Assembly: GCA_018679695.1 (NCBI GenBank)
Contig: JAHHKH010000101.1
Coordinates: 1-15,030 of the forward strand
DNA: 15,030 nucleotides
Reading direction: 5' to 3'
From: Maribacter sp.
GTDB taxonomy: Bacteria; Bacteroidota; Bacteroidia; Flavobacteriales; Flavobacteriaceae
A program made the translations under genes and the position numbers. The notes under the pieces were generated by a model. The model did not search any database and was not told the DNA's origin. It worked only from the letters and a program-made list of their open reading frames with translations. This document shows, in pieces, positions 1 through 7,395 of this stretch. Numbering within the stretch: position 1 is the first letter of the stretch; each line of letters begins with the position of its first letter.

Positions 1-873
1 GCAATGAACCATTCCGTGAATATCAGATGCTGTATATTTTGATAATATCTTTTTTACGATCGGGGCATAGGTACGGGTGGGCGATAACACCAACTTTCCA
101 GCATCAATAGGCGATTCCCTGACCTCATCGGTTAATTTTACATTACCCGAATACACCAGATCCGCAGGCACTGCCTGATCATAACTCTCTGGATATTTCT
201 CTGCAAGGTAGGTTGAGAAAACATCATGGCGGGCAGAGGTCAAACCATTACTTCCCATGCCTCCATTATATTCCTTTTCATAGACCGCCTGACCAAAAGA
301 TGCAAGTCCAACAATCACATCCCCAGCCTTTATGTTAGCGTTATCAATAACATCCTTGCGTCTCATCCTTGCCGTAACCGTAGAATCGACAATAATCGTG
401 CGTACCAAGTCACCTACATCGGCTGTTTCCCCTCCGGTGGAATGAATGGTAATACCATGTTCTGCCAAATCGGAAATCAATTCTTCGGTACCATTGATTA
501 TAGCTGAAATAACCTCACCTGGAATTAAATTCTTATTTCTTCCTATAGTGGAAGACAGCATGATATTATCAGTAGCCCCAACACAGATCAAATCATCAAT
601 ATTCATGATCAGGGCATCTTGGGCAATACCCTTCCATACGGAGATATCCCCGGTTTCTCTCCAATACATATAGGCCAAGGAAGATTTGGTGCCGGCACCA
701 TCTGCGTGCATGATCAAACAATAGTCATCATCGTTGGTTAAATAGTCTGGTACGATCTTACAGAAAGCCCTGGGAAAAAGGCCCTTATCAATATTCTTTA
801 TTGCATTATGTACATCTTCCTTAGAGGCAGAAACCCCTCGTTGACTATATCTTTCGCTGTTCGATGAACCCAT
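1..873 (-). CDS. purM: PurM-like phosphoribosylformylglycinamidine cyclo-ligase (AIR synthetase), 3' end cut by window
   Basis: The 291 codons visible from the ATG at 873 read as a Bacteroidetes-type AIR synthetase. The family makes aminoimidazole ribotide from formylglycinamidine ribotide and ATP in cytosolic purine synthesis. Visible family blocks are HADGAGTKSSLAY near residues 56-68 (the GTK phosphate/ATP region), DALIMNIDDLICVGA at 86-100 and the glycine-rich GGETADVGD at 147-155. The frame stays open to base 1, so the C-terminal part, roughly 100 residues judging by the usual family length, lies outside. The start is supported by a perfect -7 box 16 nt upstream and a terminator closing the preceding glutamine synthetase gene, so the gene is probably its own transcription unit. 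The Bacteroidetes form is diverged from Escherichia coli PurM and is often labelled only as AIR synthase-related, so the exact reaction is a family-based inference. Confidence 0.85.
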   Translation of the reverse strand, partial: MGSSNSERYSQRGVSASKEDVHNAIKNIDKGLFPRAFCKIVPDYLTNDDDYCLIMHADGAGTKSSLAYMYWRETGDISVWKGIAQDALIMNIDDLICVGATDNIMLSSTIGRNKNLIPGEVISAIINGTEELISDLAEHGITIHSTGGETADVGDLVRTIIVDSTVTARMRRKDVIDNANIKAGDVIVGLASFGQAVYEKEYNGGMGSNGLTSARHDVFSTYLAEKYPESYDQAVPADLVYSGNVKLTDEVRESPIDAGKLVLSPTRTYAPIVKKILSKYTASDIHGMVHC

Positions 874-889
874 TTTAGGTAGTTTGTGT

Positions 890-897
890 CAAAAATA
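890..897 (-). promoter_or_regulatory. -7 box of the purM-like gene
   Basis: The minus strand reads TATTTTTG, a perfect match to the Bacteroidetes consensus TAnnTTTG, 16 nt before the ATG at 873. A TTG lies 22 nt upstream inside the terminator hairpin, slightly beyond the usual 19-21 spacing, so the -33 element is uncertain. The predicted 5' leader is only about 10 nt. Confidence 0.6.
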
Positions 898-908
898 ATG
901 GAATAGTT

Positions 909-930
909 AAAAAAGCCCACAAATTGTGAG
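909..930 (-). terminator. Intrinsic terminator after glnN
   Basis: On the minus strand CTCACA, loop ATT and TGTGGG form a 6-bp stem with one wobble pair, followed by C and six T (A909-A914 on the plus strand). It lies 46 nt after the glnN stop and separates that gene from the purM-like gene. Confidence 0.6.
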
Positions 931-976
931 TTTTTAAATTGATTTTCTTTAACGAAGAATGGTCTGTCAAGTTTTA

Positions 977-3163
977 TCAATTAACAAACAACAACTCCCT
1001 ATACTTGGTGAGCGGCCAGAGTTGATCATCGACCAAGCGTTCCAGTTTATCACAATGATATCGTATTTCCTCAAAATGGGGCCTTACCTTGTCGCAATAG
1101 GCATACGCTTTTTTCTTACTATCGGTCATGACATTGGCTTTCCTTCTGGCATCGACCATGGTATCGGTCTTTATCTTTAGATCCTTAATGTGCCCCGATA
1201 TCCGTTCAATAATTTGCAGTTGGCTTTCCACCATATTCTTGTGCGCGCTGCCATAAATATCCTTTAGACCCTTTACGTTCGCAATGAGCTTATTTTGATA
1301 GTCTATGGCAGCAGGAAGTATATGGTTATAGACCATTTCGGTAAATATCCTGCCCTCAATCTGGATATTTAAAATATAGGTGTCCAATTCAACCTCTTTT
1401 CGGGCATTTACCTCAACTTCGCTCATTACATGCATCGTCTTGAAAAGTTCCAAACTCTCTTTTGAGGTTAACACCTGTAATGCTTCAGGAGTGGTCTTAT
1501 TATTACTTAGCTTTCTTTTCTTCGCCTCTTTCTCCCAATCACTGCTATACCCGTCACCTTCAAATCGAATTCTTTTGGAAGTCTTGATATATTCACGCAA
1601 CACGTTAAAAATCGCCTCGTCCTTTTTGAGGTTCTTACTGTCTATCAAGTTATCGACTTCTTTCTTAAACGCCTGTAATTGTTTAGCCACAATTGTATTG
1701 AGAATGGTCATGGGCTTGGCGCAATTGGTCTTGGAACCTACACCTCGCATTTCAAACTTATTGCCTGTAAAGGCAAAGGGAGAGGTGCGGTTTCTGTCGG
1801 TATTGTCTAAAAGGATTTCGGGTATCTTGCCTACTACATTCAACTTCAATTCAGTTTTTTCTTCTGGGGATAACTTCCCTTGGGAAACCCCTTCCAATTC
1901 ATCTAGAACGCCGCTAAGTTGTTTACCAATAAATATCGACATGATAGCCGGTGGCGCCTCGTTGGCCCCAAGGCGATGATCATTACTGGCAGAAGCGATC
2001 GAAGACCTTAGGAGTTCTTCATAGGTATCAACCGCCTTGATCGTGTTCACGAAAAAGGTAAGAAACTGAAGATTCTTCATGGGAGTTGATCCTGGACTTA
2101 ACAAATTTACTCCGGTATCAGTGGATAACGACCAGTTATTATGTTTTCCGGAACCGTTGATTCCTGCGAAAGGTTTCTCATGGAACAATACCTTGAAGTT
2201 ATGGATTTCAGCCACTTTTTCCATGATATCCATTAACAATGAGTTATGGTCAACGGCCAAATTGGCTTCTTCAAAAACCGGGGCCAGTTCAAATTGATTT
2301 GGGGCCACCTCATTATGCCGGGTCTTGACCGGGATACCCAGTTTGGTACATTCAACCTCCAAATGTCGCATAAATGTTAACACCCTACTCGGAATAACCC
2401 CAAAATAATGGTCGTCCAATTGCTGTCCTTTGGCGGCATATAATCCGACCAAGGTCCTACCAGTCAATATGATATCGGGCCTGGAATAGGCAAGTGATTT
2501 ATCGATTAAAAAGTACTCTTGTTCCCAGCCAAGGGTGGCATTCACTTTGGTTACATTCTTATCAAAATACCTGGCCACAGCAGTTGCAGCACTATCCACA
2601 GCTTGTAAGGCCCTCAACAAAGGGGCCTTATTGTCCAATGCTTCCCCGGTATATGCAACAAAAATCGTTGGGATACATAATGTTGTTCCATAAATAAAAG
2701 CAGGGGAAGTAGGGTCCCATGCTGTATATCCCCTCGCTTCAAAGGTATTTCGGATTCCACCATGGGGGAAACTGGAAGCATCGGGTTCCTGTTGTACCAA
2801 CTGGCCCCCACCAAATTTTTCCAATGCCCTACCGTCGGGTAAAAGGTCAAAAAAAGCATCGTGCTTTTCTGCCGTGGCCCCTGTTAAGGGTTGAAACCAA
2901 TGGGTATAATGGGTAGCACCCTTTTGAATGGCCCATCCTTTCATTGCCTCAGCCACTTGATCCGCGATCTTTCGATCTATTTTGGAACCGGAGATAATGG
3001 CGCCTTTGACACTCTTCAATGCATCCATGGTTAAATGCTGAAGCATTGAATTCTCATTGAAGACATTTGCCCCAAATTGTTCGGAGCGTCTCCCGTTTTC
3101 CTTTATATCAATACGCTTTCTTTTTTGGCTTTCATGTACAGCCTTAAACCTTGATTTGGTCAT
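977..3163 (-). CDS. glnN: Type III glutamine synthetase (GSIII, GlnN)
   Basis: This 728-residue protein has the length and motifs of GSIII, the large cytosolic glutamine synthetase typical of Bacteroidetes and cyanobacteria, which condenses ammonia and glutamate with ATP. Visible active-site blocks are GWEQEYF (212-218), RHNEVAPNQFELAPVFEEA (282-300), HEKPFAGINGSGKHNNWS (328-345) and RLGANEAPP (397-405). The N-terminal 100 residues and the long helical C-terminal part are the additions that separate GSIII from types I and II. The ATG at 3163 is chosen because a perfect -7 box lies 19 nt upstream. The gene diverges from a type II glutamine synthetase across 213 bp, and that spacer holds candidate operator repeats. 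No truncation or missing motif is seen. Confidence 0.96.
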   Translation of the reverse strand: MTKSRFKAVHESQKRKRIDIKENGRRSEQFGANVFNENSMLQHLTMDALKSVKGAIISGSKIDRKIADQVAEAMKGWAIQKGATHYTHWFQPLTGATAEKHDAFFDLLPDGRALEKFGGGQLVQQEPDASSFPHGGIRNTFEARGYTAWDPTSPAFIYGTTLCIPTIFVAYTGEALDNKAPLLRALQAVDSAATAVARYFDKNVTKVNATLGWEQEYFLIDKSLAYSRPDIILTGRTLVGLYAAKGQQLDDHYFGVIPSRVLTFMRHLEVECTKLGIPVKTRHNEVAPNQFELAPVFEEANLAVDHNSLLMDIMEKVAEIHNFKVLFHEKPFAGINGSGKHNNWSLSTDTGVNLLSPGSTPMKNLQFLTFFVNTIKAVDTYEELLRSSIASASNDHRLGANEAPPAIMSIFIGKQLSGVLDELEGVSQGKLSPEEKTELKLNVVGKIPEILLDNTDRNRTSPFAFTGNKFEMRGVGSKTNCAKPMTILNTIVAKQLQAFKKEVDNLIDSKNLKKDEAIFNVLREYIKTSKRIRFEGDGYSSDWEKEAKKRKLSNNKTTPEALQVLTSKESLELFKTMHVMSEVEVNARKEVELDTYILNIQIEGRIFTEMVYNHILPAAIDYQNKLIANVKGLKDIYGSAHKNMVESQLQIIERISGHIKDLKIKTDTMVDARRKANVMTDSKKKAYAYCDKVRPHFEEIRYHCDKLERLVDDQLWPLTKYRELLFVN

Positions 3164-3182
3164 AATCCAATTATAATTTAGG

Positions 3183-3190
3183 CAAAAGTA
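3183..3190 (-). promoter_or_regulatory. -7 box of glnN
   Basis: The minus strand reads TACTTTTG, matching TAnnTTTG, 19 nt before the glnN ATG. No convincing -33 TTG lies 19-21 nt upstream, which would fit a promoter needing an activator, though that is only inference. Confidence 0.5.
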
Positions 3191-3241
3191 ATAATTAAGG
3201 ATTTAATAATTTAGGCCCTATAAAAATAATTTTTAAACAAA

Positions 3242-3265
3242 ATACCCCATAAAAATTAGGGGTAT
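3242..3265. promoter_or_regulatory. Inverted repeat ATACCCC-N10-GGGGTAT between the two glutamine synthetase genes
   Basis: Perfect 7-bp arms ATACCCC (3242-3248) and GGGGTAT (3259-3265) flank a 10-bp AT-only spacer, giving half-site centres 17 bp apart. The repeat sits 52 bp upstream of the glnN -7 box and 66 bp upstream of the -7 box of the plus-strand gene. It has no T-tract typical of a terminator and lies between divergent promoters, so a regulator-binding site for nitrogen control is the likeliest reading. The binding protein is unknown to me. Confidence 0.5.
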
Positions 3266-3292
3266 AGTGAATTATTAACCGGTTGTTGATAA

Positions 3293-3299
3293 ATACCCC
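3293..3299 (+). promoter_or_regulatory. Third ATACCCC half-site
   Basis: A further copy of ATACCCC lies 51 bp downstream of the first one in direct orientation, about five helical turns away and 31 bp before the -7 box of the type II glutamine synthetase gene. It may be an accessory half-site, but a 7-mer can recur by chance. Confidence 0.3.
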
Positions 3300-3330
3300 C
3301 TTAAAAAACAAATATATTTACTAAAACTCT

Positions 3331-3338
3331 TATTTTTG
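3331..3338 (+). promoter_or_regulatory. -7 box of the type II glutamine synthetase gene
   Basis: TATTTTTG matches TAnnTTTG and lies 38 nt before the ATG at 3377. No TTG is seen at the -33 distance. Confidence 0.55.
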
Positions 3339-3376
3339 TACGTCTTTAAAAAATATAAAAAAATTATCCGATTATT

Positions 3377-4402
3377 ATGAGCAAATCAAAATTAGAATAC
3401 ATCTGGTTGGACGGTCATGAACCAACTCAGAACATGAGAAGTAAAACCAAAATCGAAAATGATTTTAGTGGTAAATTGGAAGACTGTGAAATCTGGTCTT
3501 TTGATGGCTCTTCAACCGAACAGGCAACGGGGGATTCATCCGACTGTTTATTAAAACCGGTCGCAATATTTCCGGATCCTACCCGAGAGAGTGGATATTT
3601 GGTAATGTCCGAGGTTTTAACTGCGGATGGAAAACCCCATCCTTCGAATGCTCGGGCTACCATTGATGACGATGATAACGACTTTTGGTTCGGTTTTGAA
3701 CAGGAATACTTCCTAATGGACACTAAGACCGATTTACCTTTAGGTTTTCCACGTGGTGGATTTCCTGGACCACAAGGTAAGTATTATTGCTCCGTTGGTG
3801 GAAGGTACACCTGGGGTAGGGATTTTGTTGAGGAGCATGCGGACTTGTGTATCAAAGCTGGATTGAATTTTGAAGGGATAAATCAGGAAGTGGCGCCCGG
3901 ACAGTGGGAATTTCAGATTTTCGCAAAGGGTGCAAAAAAAGCTGGGGATGAAATTTGGGTGGCTAGATACTTATTGGATAGATTAACTGAAAAATATGGC
4001 TACTATATTGAATACCATCCAAAACCTGTAAAAGGGGATTGGAATGGCTCGGGTATGCATGCCAATTTCTCGAACACGACATTAAGAACCTGTGGTTCCC
4101 AGGAAATTTATGAGCAAATATGTGAGGCCTTTAGACCCGTCACTGACGAACATATGGCTGTTTATGGTGCCTTTAACGATGAGCGTTTAACAGGACTCCA
4201 TGAAACTGCGCATGTTTCGGACTTTAGCTATGGTATATCTGACAGGGGAGCTTCAATCAGAATTCCTATCATTACCGTTGAAAAAGGATGGAAAGGATGG
4301 TTAGAGGATAGAAGACCTGCTTCAAACGGTGATCCCTATAAGATTGCCGGTAGAATTATCAATACCGTTAAATCTGCGAATATTCAAGCAGTTGCAAATT
4401 AA
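3377..4402 (+). CDS. Type II (eukaryote-like) glutamine synthetase
   Basis: This 341-residue cytosolic enzyme belongs to the short GSII class with an N-terminal beta-grasp domain and a C-terminal catalytic domain. Visible motifs in order are SFDGSST (41-47), WFGFEQEYF (104-112), GGFPGPQGKYYC (127-138), NQEVAPGQWEFQ (169-180), NGSGMHANFS (223-232), RLTGLHET (270-277), SDRGASIRIP (288-297) and EDRRPASNGDPY (310-321). All the GSII metal, glutamate and ATP positions I can recognise are present. The tyrosine of the adenylylation loop used in type I enzymes is not a feature of this class. It diverges from glnN, so the cell has two unrelated-length isozymes at one locus, presumably used under different nitrogen conditions. 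A good terminator follows 27 nt after the stop. Confidence 0.95.
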   Translation: MSKSKLEYIWLDGHEPTQNMRSKTKIENDFSGKLEDCEIWSFDGSSTEQATGDSSDCLLKPVAIFPDPTRESGYLVMSEVLTADGKPHPSNARATIDDDDNDFWFGFEQEYFLMDTKTDLPLGFPRGGFPGPQGKYYCSVGGRYTWGRDFVEEHADLCIKAGLNFEGINQEVAPGQWEFQIFAKGAKKAGDEIWVARYLLDRLTEKYGYYIEYHPKPVKGDWNGSGMHANFSNTTLRTCGSQEIYEQICEAFRPVTDEHMAVYGAFNDERLTGLHETAHVSDFSYGISDRGASIRIPIITVEKGWKGWLEDRRPASNGDPYKIAGRIINTVKSANIQAVAN

Positions 4403-4429
4403 ATACTCGTTTAAATCTTTTATATAAAG

Positions 4430-4457
4430 CCCTGACAGTCATGTCGGGGTTTTTTTT
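4430..4457 (+). terminator. Terminator after the type II glutamine synthetase gene
   Basis: CCCTGACA and TGTCGGGG form an 8-bp stem with one wobble pair around the loop GTCA, followed by eight T. The T-tract touches the stop codon (4456-4458) of the convergent antiporter gene. In the other direction the hairpin lacks a strong T-tract. Confidence 0.85.
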
Positions 4458-5394
4458 ATTGTATTGTGAAAAAGATAAAGACTGCATAGACAACTAGTAA
4501 GACAAGACCATCCCTCCATCCAAGACGCAGTCCTTTTGGAAAGAAAACCAAAGGGAAAATCAAAAACGAAATCCCCAGCATCCAGAAGATATCATTGCTC
4601 AATAGACTTTGATCCATGACCTCTATTGGTGTAATAATGGAAGTTATACCTAATACAGCCATGAGATTGAAAATATTGGAACCTATTAAATTACCAAGTG
4701 AGATAGCCTTCTCTTTCTTTATTATAGCAATAATCGAAGCTGCCAATTCAGGAATACTAGTGCCCACGGAGACAACAGTAATGCCAATGACCCGTTCGCT
4801 GACTCCATAATGATTGGCCATACCTACTGCTCCACTTACCAAAAGTTCAGAACCACCCCAAAGTGATGCCCCTCCAATGCCTAGAAACAAAACAGCCTTG
4901 TATAGTGGCAATGGAATGTCATCCTCATGGGCTTCTTCGACCACTGCTGTTTTTTGGAATTTCAATAAATAGATAAGAAACAGAAATAGCAAGACCACCA
5001 TAATAATACCTTCATACCGCACTAATTTCCCATCAAAAAAGATAAAGCCAAAAAATACCAGCGATGCAAGCATCATCATAGGCCAATCTGTTATATAAAA
5101 ACTCCTCTTCACATCAATACTGCCCAAAAGCAAAATTATCGCGAGAACAAAACCCAGGTTAGCGATATTGGATCCGACGACATTCCCCAAGGCCAAATCA
5201 GGGAAACCGTCCATTGCCGCCTTGATACTTACAATAAGTTCTGGAGCGGAAGTGGCTAACGACACAATGGTCATACCAATAACAATTTTAGGGATATTCA
5301 GTCTTAGCGATAAGGCTACGGCCGATTTCAAAAGCCAATTGCCCCCGGCAATCAATAAGGTAAGACCAAGGACAATAAAAAGGATGTTTTGCAT
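4456..5394 (-). CDS. Calcium/sodium antiporter of the CaCA family (YrbG-like)
   Basis: The 312-residue inner-membrane protein has the two inverted alpha-repeats of K+-independent Ca2+/cation antiporters. Repeat 1 carries SAPE (49-52) and GNVVGSN (70-76). Repeat 2 carries GTSIPE (211-216) and GNLIGSN (234-240). The two acidic residues of the SAPE/SIPE motifs are the expected ion ligands. About ten hydrophobic segments are visible, with an acidic cytosolic loop near 150-160. The ATG at 5394 is preferred over the TTG one codon upstream. A perfect -7 box lies 14 nt before it. The substrate, Ca2+ in exchange for Na+ or H+, is a family inference. It converges on the type II glutamine synthetase gene and shares its upstream region with the serine hydrolase operon. 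Confidence 0.92.
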   Translation of the reverse strand: MQNILFIVLGLTLLIAGGNWLLKSAVALSLRLNIPKIVIGMTIVSLATSAPELIVSIKAAMDGFPDLALGNVVGSNIANLGFVLAIILLLGSIDVKRSFYITDWPMMMLASLVFFGFIFFDGKLVRYEGIIMVVLLFLFLIYLLKFQKTAVVEEAHEDDIPLPLYKAVLFLGIGGASLWGGSELLVSGAVGMANHYGVSERVIGITVVSVGTSIPELAASIIAIIKKEKAISLGNLIGSNIFNLMAVLGITSIITPIEVMDQSLLSNDIFWMLGISFLIFPLVFFPKGLRLGWRDGLVLLVVYAVFIFFTIQ

Positions 5395-5408
5395 CAATAT
5401 GCTTTTGA

Positions 5409-5416
5409 CAAATATA
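5409..5416 (-). promoter_or_regulatory. -7 box of the antiporter gene
   Basis: The minus strand reads TATATTTG, a perfect TAnnTTTG, 14 nt before the ATG at 5394. The implied leader is very short. The nearest TTG is 24 nt upstream, outside the usual spacing. Confidence 0.55.
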
Positions 5417-5468
5417 AACCAAGATTTTTATTTTCTGAGGCAAAGGGATGCATTTGAAACAAATCATT

Positions 5469-5524
5469 AACTATTTTTTTAGTTAAATAACTATTAAATT
5501 AGTTTTAGAACTAAAATAATAGTT
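5469..5524. promoter_or_regulatory. Candidate BlaI operator array with 20-bp period
   Basis: AACTA occurs at 5469, 5489 and 5509, and its complement TAGTT at 5480, 5500 and 5520. Each series is exactly 20 bp apart, giving three complete repeats. Within it are overlapping dyads: TTAACTA-N6-TAGTTAA (5467-5486), TAGTT-AAAT-AACTA (5480-5493) and TTAGTT-TTAG-AACTAA (5499-5514). The last half-site ends one base before the -7 box at 5525, so a bound protein would block the promoter. The operon encodes its own BlaI-type repressor, a family that binds short TA-rich dyads in front of its own genes. Repressor identity and preferred dyad (inner spacing 6 or 4) are inference. Confidence 0.75.
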
Positions 5525-5532
5525 TATTTTTG
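5525..5532 (+). promoter_or_regulatory. -7 box of the serine hydrolase-blaI-blaR operon
   Basis: TATTTTTG matches TAnnTTTG and directly abuts the last TAGTT half-site. It lies 22 nt before the ATG at 5555. The -33 region is inside the operator array and has no TTG, only a T-rich stretch near 5503-5506. Confidence 0.65.
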
Positions 5533-5554
5533 TATAAACCAAAGATATTGCACG

Positions 5555-7027
5555 ATGGGTGCTTTCACGAACACAATTCATTGTATAGACAATTTAGAGA
5601 AAAAATTGCGCATTGCGATGATTACGGTGCTTTGTCTATTTTTCACACAATGCGGCAATAAACAGAAAAATGAACCTCTAGACAACAACGATCAGATTCA
5701 ATTAATCAGCAAGGTTGATGGTTTAATTCAATCGTACATTGATTTGGATATATTTTCAGGAGTAGTTCTTGTAGCACAAAAAGGAGAGGTCCTCTATCAT
5801 AAGGCTTTTGGCCTTGCAGATCGGCAAAAAGGTATAAACAATGAGCTAAATACCTTATTCGATATTGGTTCAATGAACAAAACGTTCACTTCGATTGTCA
5901 TCCATCAATTGGCGGCAGAAGGTAAATTGAGATTAACGGACAAATTAACCTCCTATATAAGTGGTTTTTCAGATTCGAAAGCAGAAAGTATTACCCTGAA
6001 TCATCTACTTGAGCATAGCTCAGGTTTTGGTGATTACCACTCCCCAGACTATTTCAACCTCAAAGAAAGTGAACAATCCTTACATGCCATCGTGGGGCGT
6101 GCAAAATCGGTTTCGCTTGATTTTGAACCTGGAACAGAAGAACAATACTCGAATTTAGGGTATGTTATTTTGGGAGCGGTAATCGAAAAAGTATCGGGTA
6201 AATCATATTTTGACAATGTCCTAATGCGAATTGTAGATCCCTTAAAACTGCATGACACATTTCTCAATGATTTTTCAGGATTGGATGCCCGTATTGCAAA
6301 AGGATATTACAAAACACCTTTGGGTATATTGGAAGAGAATTCAGCCATGCAAGACGTTCCAAATCCAGATGGCGGTTTTCTATCAACCACTCTTGATGTC
6401 ATGAAATTTTATCGATCCTATTATTACGACGAACTTCTACTATCCAAAGAAGCCAAAAGAGAACATTCATTTTTTCAATATCTCAACAAGCTAGAAGAAG
6501 GTAAGGCTACCATTGCCGCGGGTGGTTTCGAAGGTTTCAATACAGCTTTGTTTCAAGTATTAAGTGATGATTTAACGATTATTGTTTTCGCAAATATGGA
6601 TGAACCAGTAGCTGAAAGGATAGGGATGGATATATTAACCTTGTATCGAAATGATACGCCTCCAAAACCACAATTACCCGCAATTCAAAATATAAGGAAG
6701 AATTATGAGGAATATGGCTTATTATATATTAAAGAGAATTTTGAAAAACTAACAGTCAACTTCCATCCAACAGATCCTAAAGATCTTATTTTAAATGATT
6801 TGGGATACGCCTATCTTTATGAAGCAAATGACAAGGTCAAGGCTATGGAAATATTAAAGTTAAACACCCAACTTTTTCCTGACATCGCCAATTGCTGGGA
6901 TAGCTATGGGGAGGCCTTAAAAACAAATGGAAATATATTGGATGCGATTAATGCCTATAATAAGGCCTTAGAACTTCAACCCAACTTGGCATCGGCCAAA
7001 AAAGCTCTTGATGAATTAAACAAATAA
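5555..7027 (+). CDS. Serine hydrolase of the beta-lactamase/PBP4 family with C-terminal TPR repeats, probable lipoprotein
   Basis: The 490-residue protein has a class C beta-lactamase-like fold (PF00144 type). Catalytic signatures are SMNK (106-109, SxxK), YSN (198-200, YxN) and a GGFEG loop (323-327) where the third KTG-like element is expected. The C-terminal 80 residues, from about 411 to 490, read as two TPR-like helical repeats. KKLR (16-19) followed by a hydrophobic stretch and FFTQC (29-33) suggests a lipoprotein signal with Cys33 acylated, although Q before the Cys is unusual. The real start may be the TTG at 5606 or the ATG at 5618, which would give a more typical short signal. It is the first gene of an operon, 8 nt before blaI. 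Such enzymes include peptidases, esterases and beta-lactamases; the substrate cannot be told here. Export to the periplasm or outer membrane is inferred. Confidence 0.88.
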   Translation: MGAFTNTIHCIDNLEKKLRIAMITVLCLFFTQCGNKQKNEPLDNNDQIQLISKVDGLIQSYIDLDIFSGVVLVAQKGEVLYHKAFGLADRQKGINNELNTLFDIGSMNKTFTSIVIHQLAAEGKLRLTDKLTSYISGFSDSKAESITLNHLLEHSSGFGDYHSPDYFNLKESEQSLHAIVGRAKSVSLDFEPGTEEQYSNLGYVILGAVIEKVSGKSYFDNVLMRIVDPLKLHDTFLNDFSGLDARIAKGYYKTPLGILEENSAMQDVPNPDGGFLSTTLDVMKFYRSYYYDELLLSKEAKREHSFFQYLNKLEEGKATIAAGGFEGFNTALFQVLSDDLTIIVFANMDEPVAERIGMDILTLYRNDTPPKPQLPAIQNIRKNYEEYGLLYIKENFEKLTVNFHPTDPKDLILNDLGYAYLYEANDKVKAMEILKLNTQLFPDIANCWDSYGEALKTNGNILDAINAYNKALELQPNLASAKKALDELNK

Positions 7028-7035
7028 AATTTCTT

Positions 7036-7395
7036 ATGCAAAAACTCACGAACAAAGAAGAAGAAATCATGATCATCCTTTGGCGGCTTAAGAAAGCTTT
7101 CGTTAAAGAAATTATGGTTGAAATCGAGGGTGACAAACCCCATTATAATACATTATCGACCATCGTTCGTAATTTGGAGGAAAAAAAATACGTTGCCTAT
7201 GAAGCCTTTGGCAATACCCATAGATATTACCCATTGGTATCTCTTGAAGACTATCGAAAACGTTTTGTGAATTCGAAATTGGTTGAATATTTTGATAATT
7301 CCTATAAAAGTATGGTTTCCTTTTTTGCCAAGGAAGAGAAAATATCAGTAGACGAGTTAAAGGAAATTATAAACCTAATTGAAAAAAAGAAATAA
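7036..7395 (+). CDS. BlaI/MecI/CopY family transcriptional repressor
   Basis: This 119-residue cytosolic protein has the BlaI layout: an N-terminal winged helix-turn-helix (about 3-70, with NTLSTIVRNLEEK as recognition helix and THRYYP as wing) and a C-terminal dimerisation helix pair. The segment MVSFFAKEE (93-101) aligns by eye with the LVLNFAKNE segment where BlaR1 signalling cleaves staphylococcal BlaI, so the equivalent bond would be F96-F97. That assignment is inference. Its stop TAA overlaps the next ATG as TAATG, so translation is coupled to the blaR-like gene. The likely operator is the 20-bp periodic array in front of the operon, which makes the operon self-repressed until the metallopeptidase is activated. 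Confidence 0.93.
   Translation: MQKLTNKEEEIMIILWRLKKAFVKEIMVEIEGDKPHYNTLSTIVRNLEEKKYVAYEAFGNTHRYYPLVSLEDYRKRFVNSKLVEYFDNSYKSMVSFFAKEEKISVDELKEIINLIEKKK

Noticed and set aside
226..673. Two overlapping plus-strand ORFs of 93 and 75 codons
   Set aside because: Both are antisense to the purM-like gene, whose frame carries recognisable motifs across the same bases.
798..980. Minus-strand ORF of 60 codons between purM-like and glnN
   Set aside because: It overlaps the purM-like N-terminus in another frame and spans the terminator after glnN; composition and context do not support it.
1380..1979. Plus-strand ORF of 199 codons
   Set aside because: It is fully antisense to the catalytic part of glnN, is serine- and leucine-rich as expected for a complement frame, and has no motif of its own.
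3242..3265. Rho-independent terminator
   Set aside because: The arms are GC-rich only in the C/G run, the loop is 10 nt of A/T, no T-tract follows, and the site lies between divergent promoters where no transcript needs to end.
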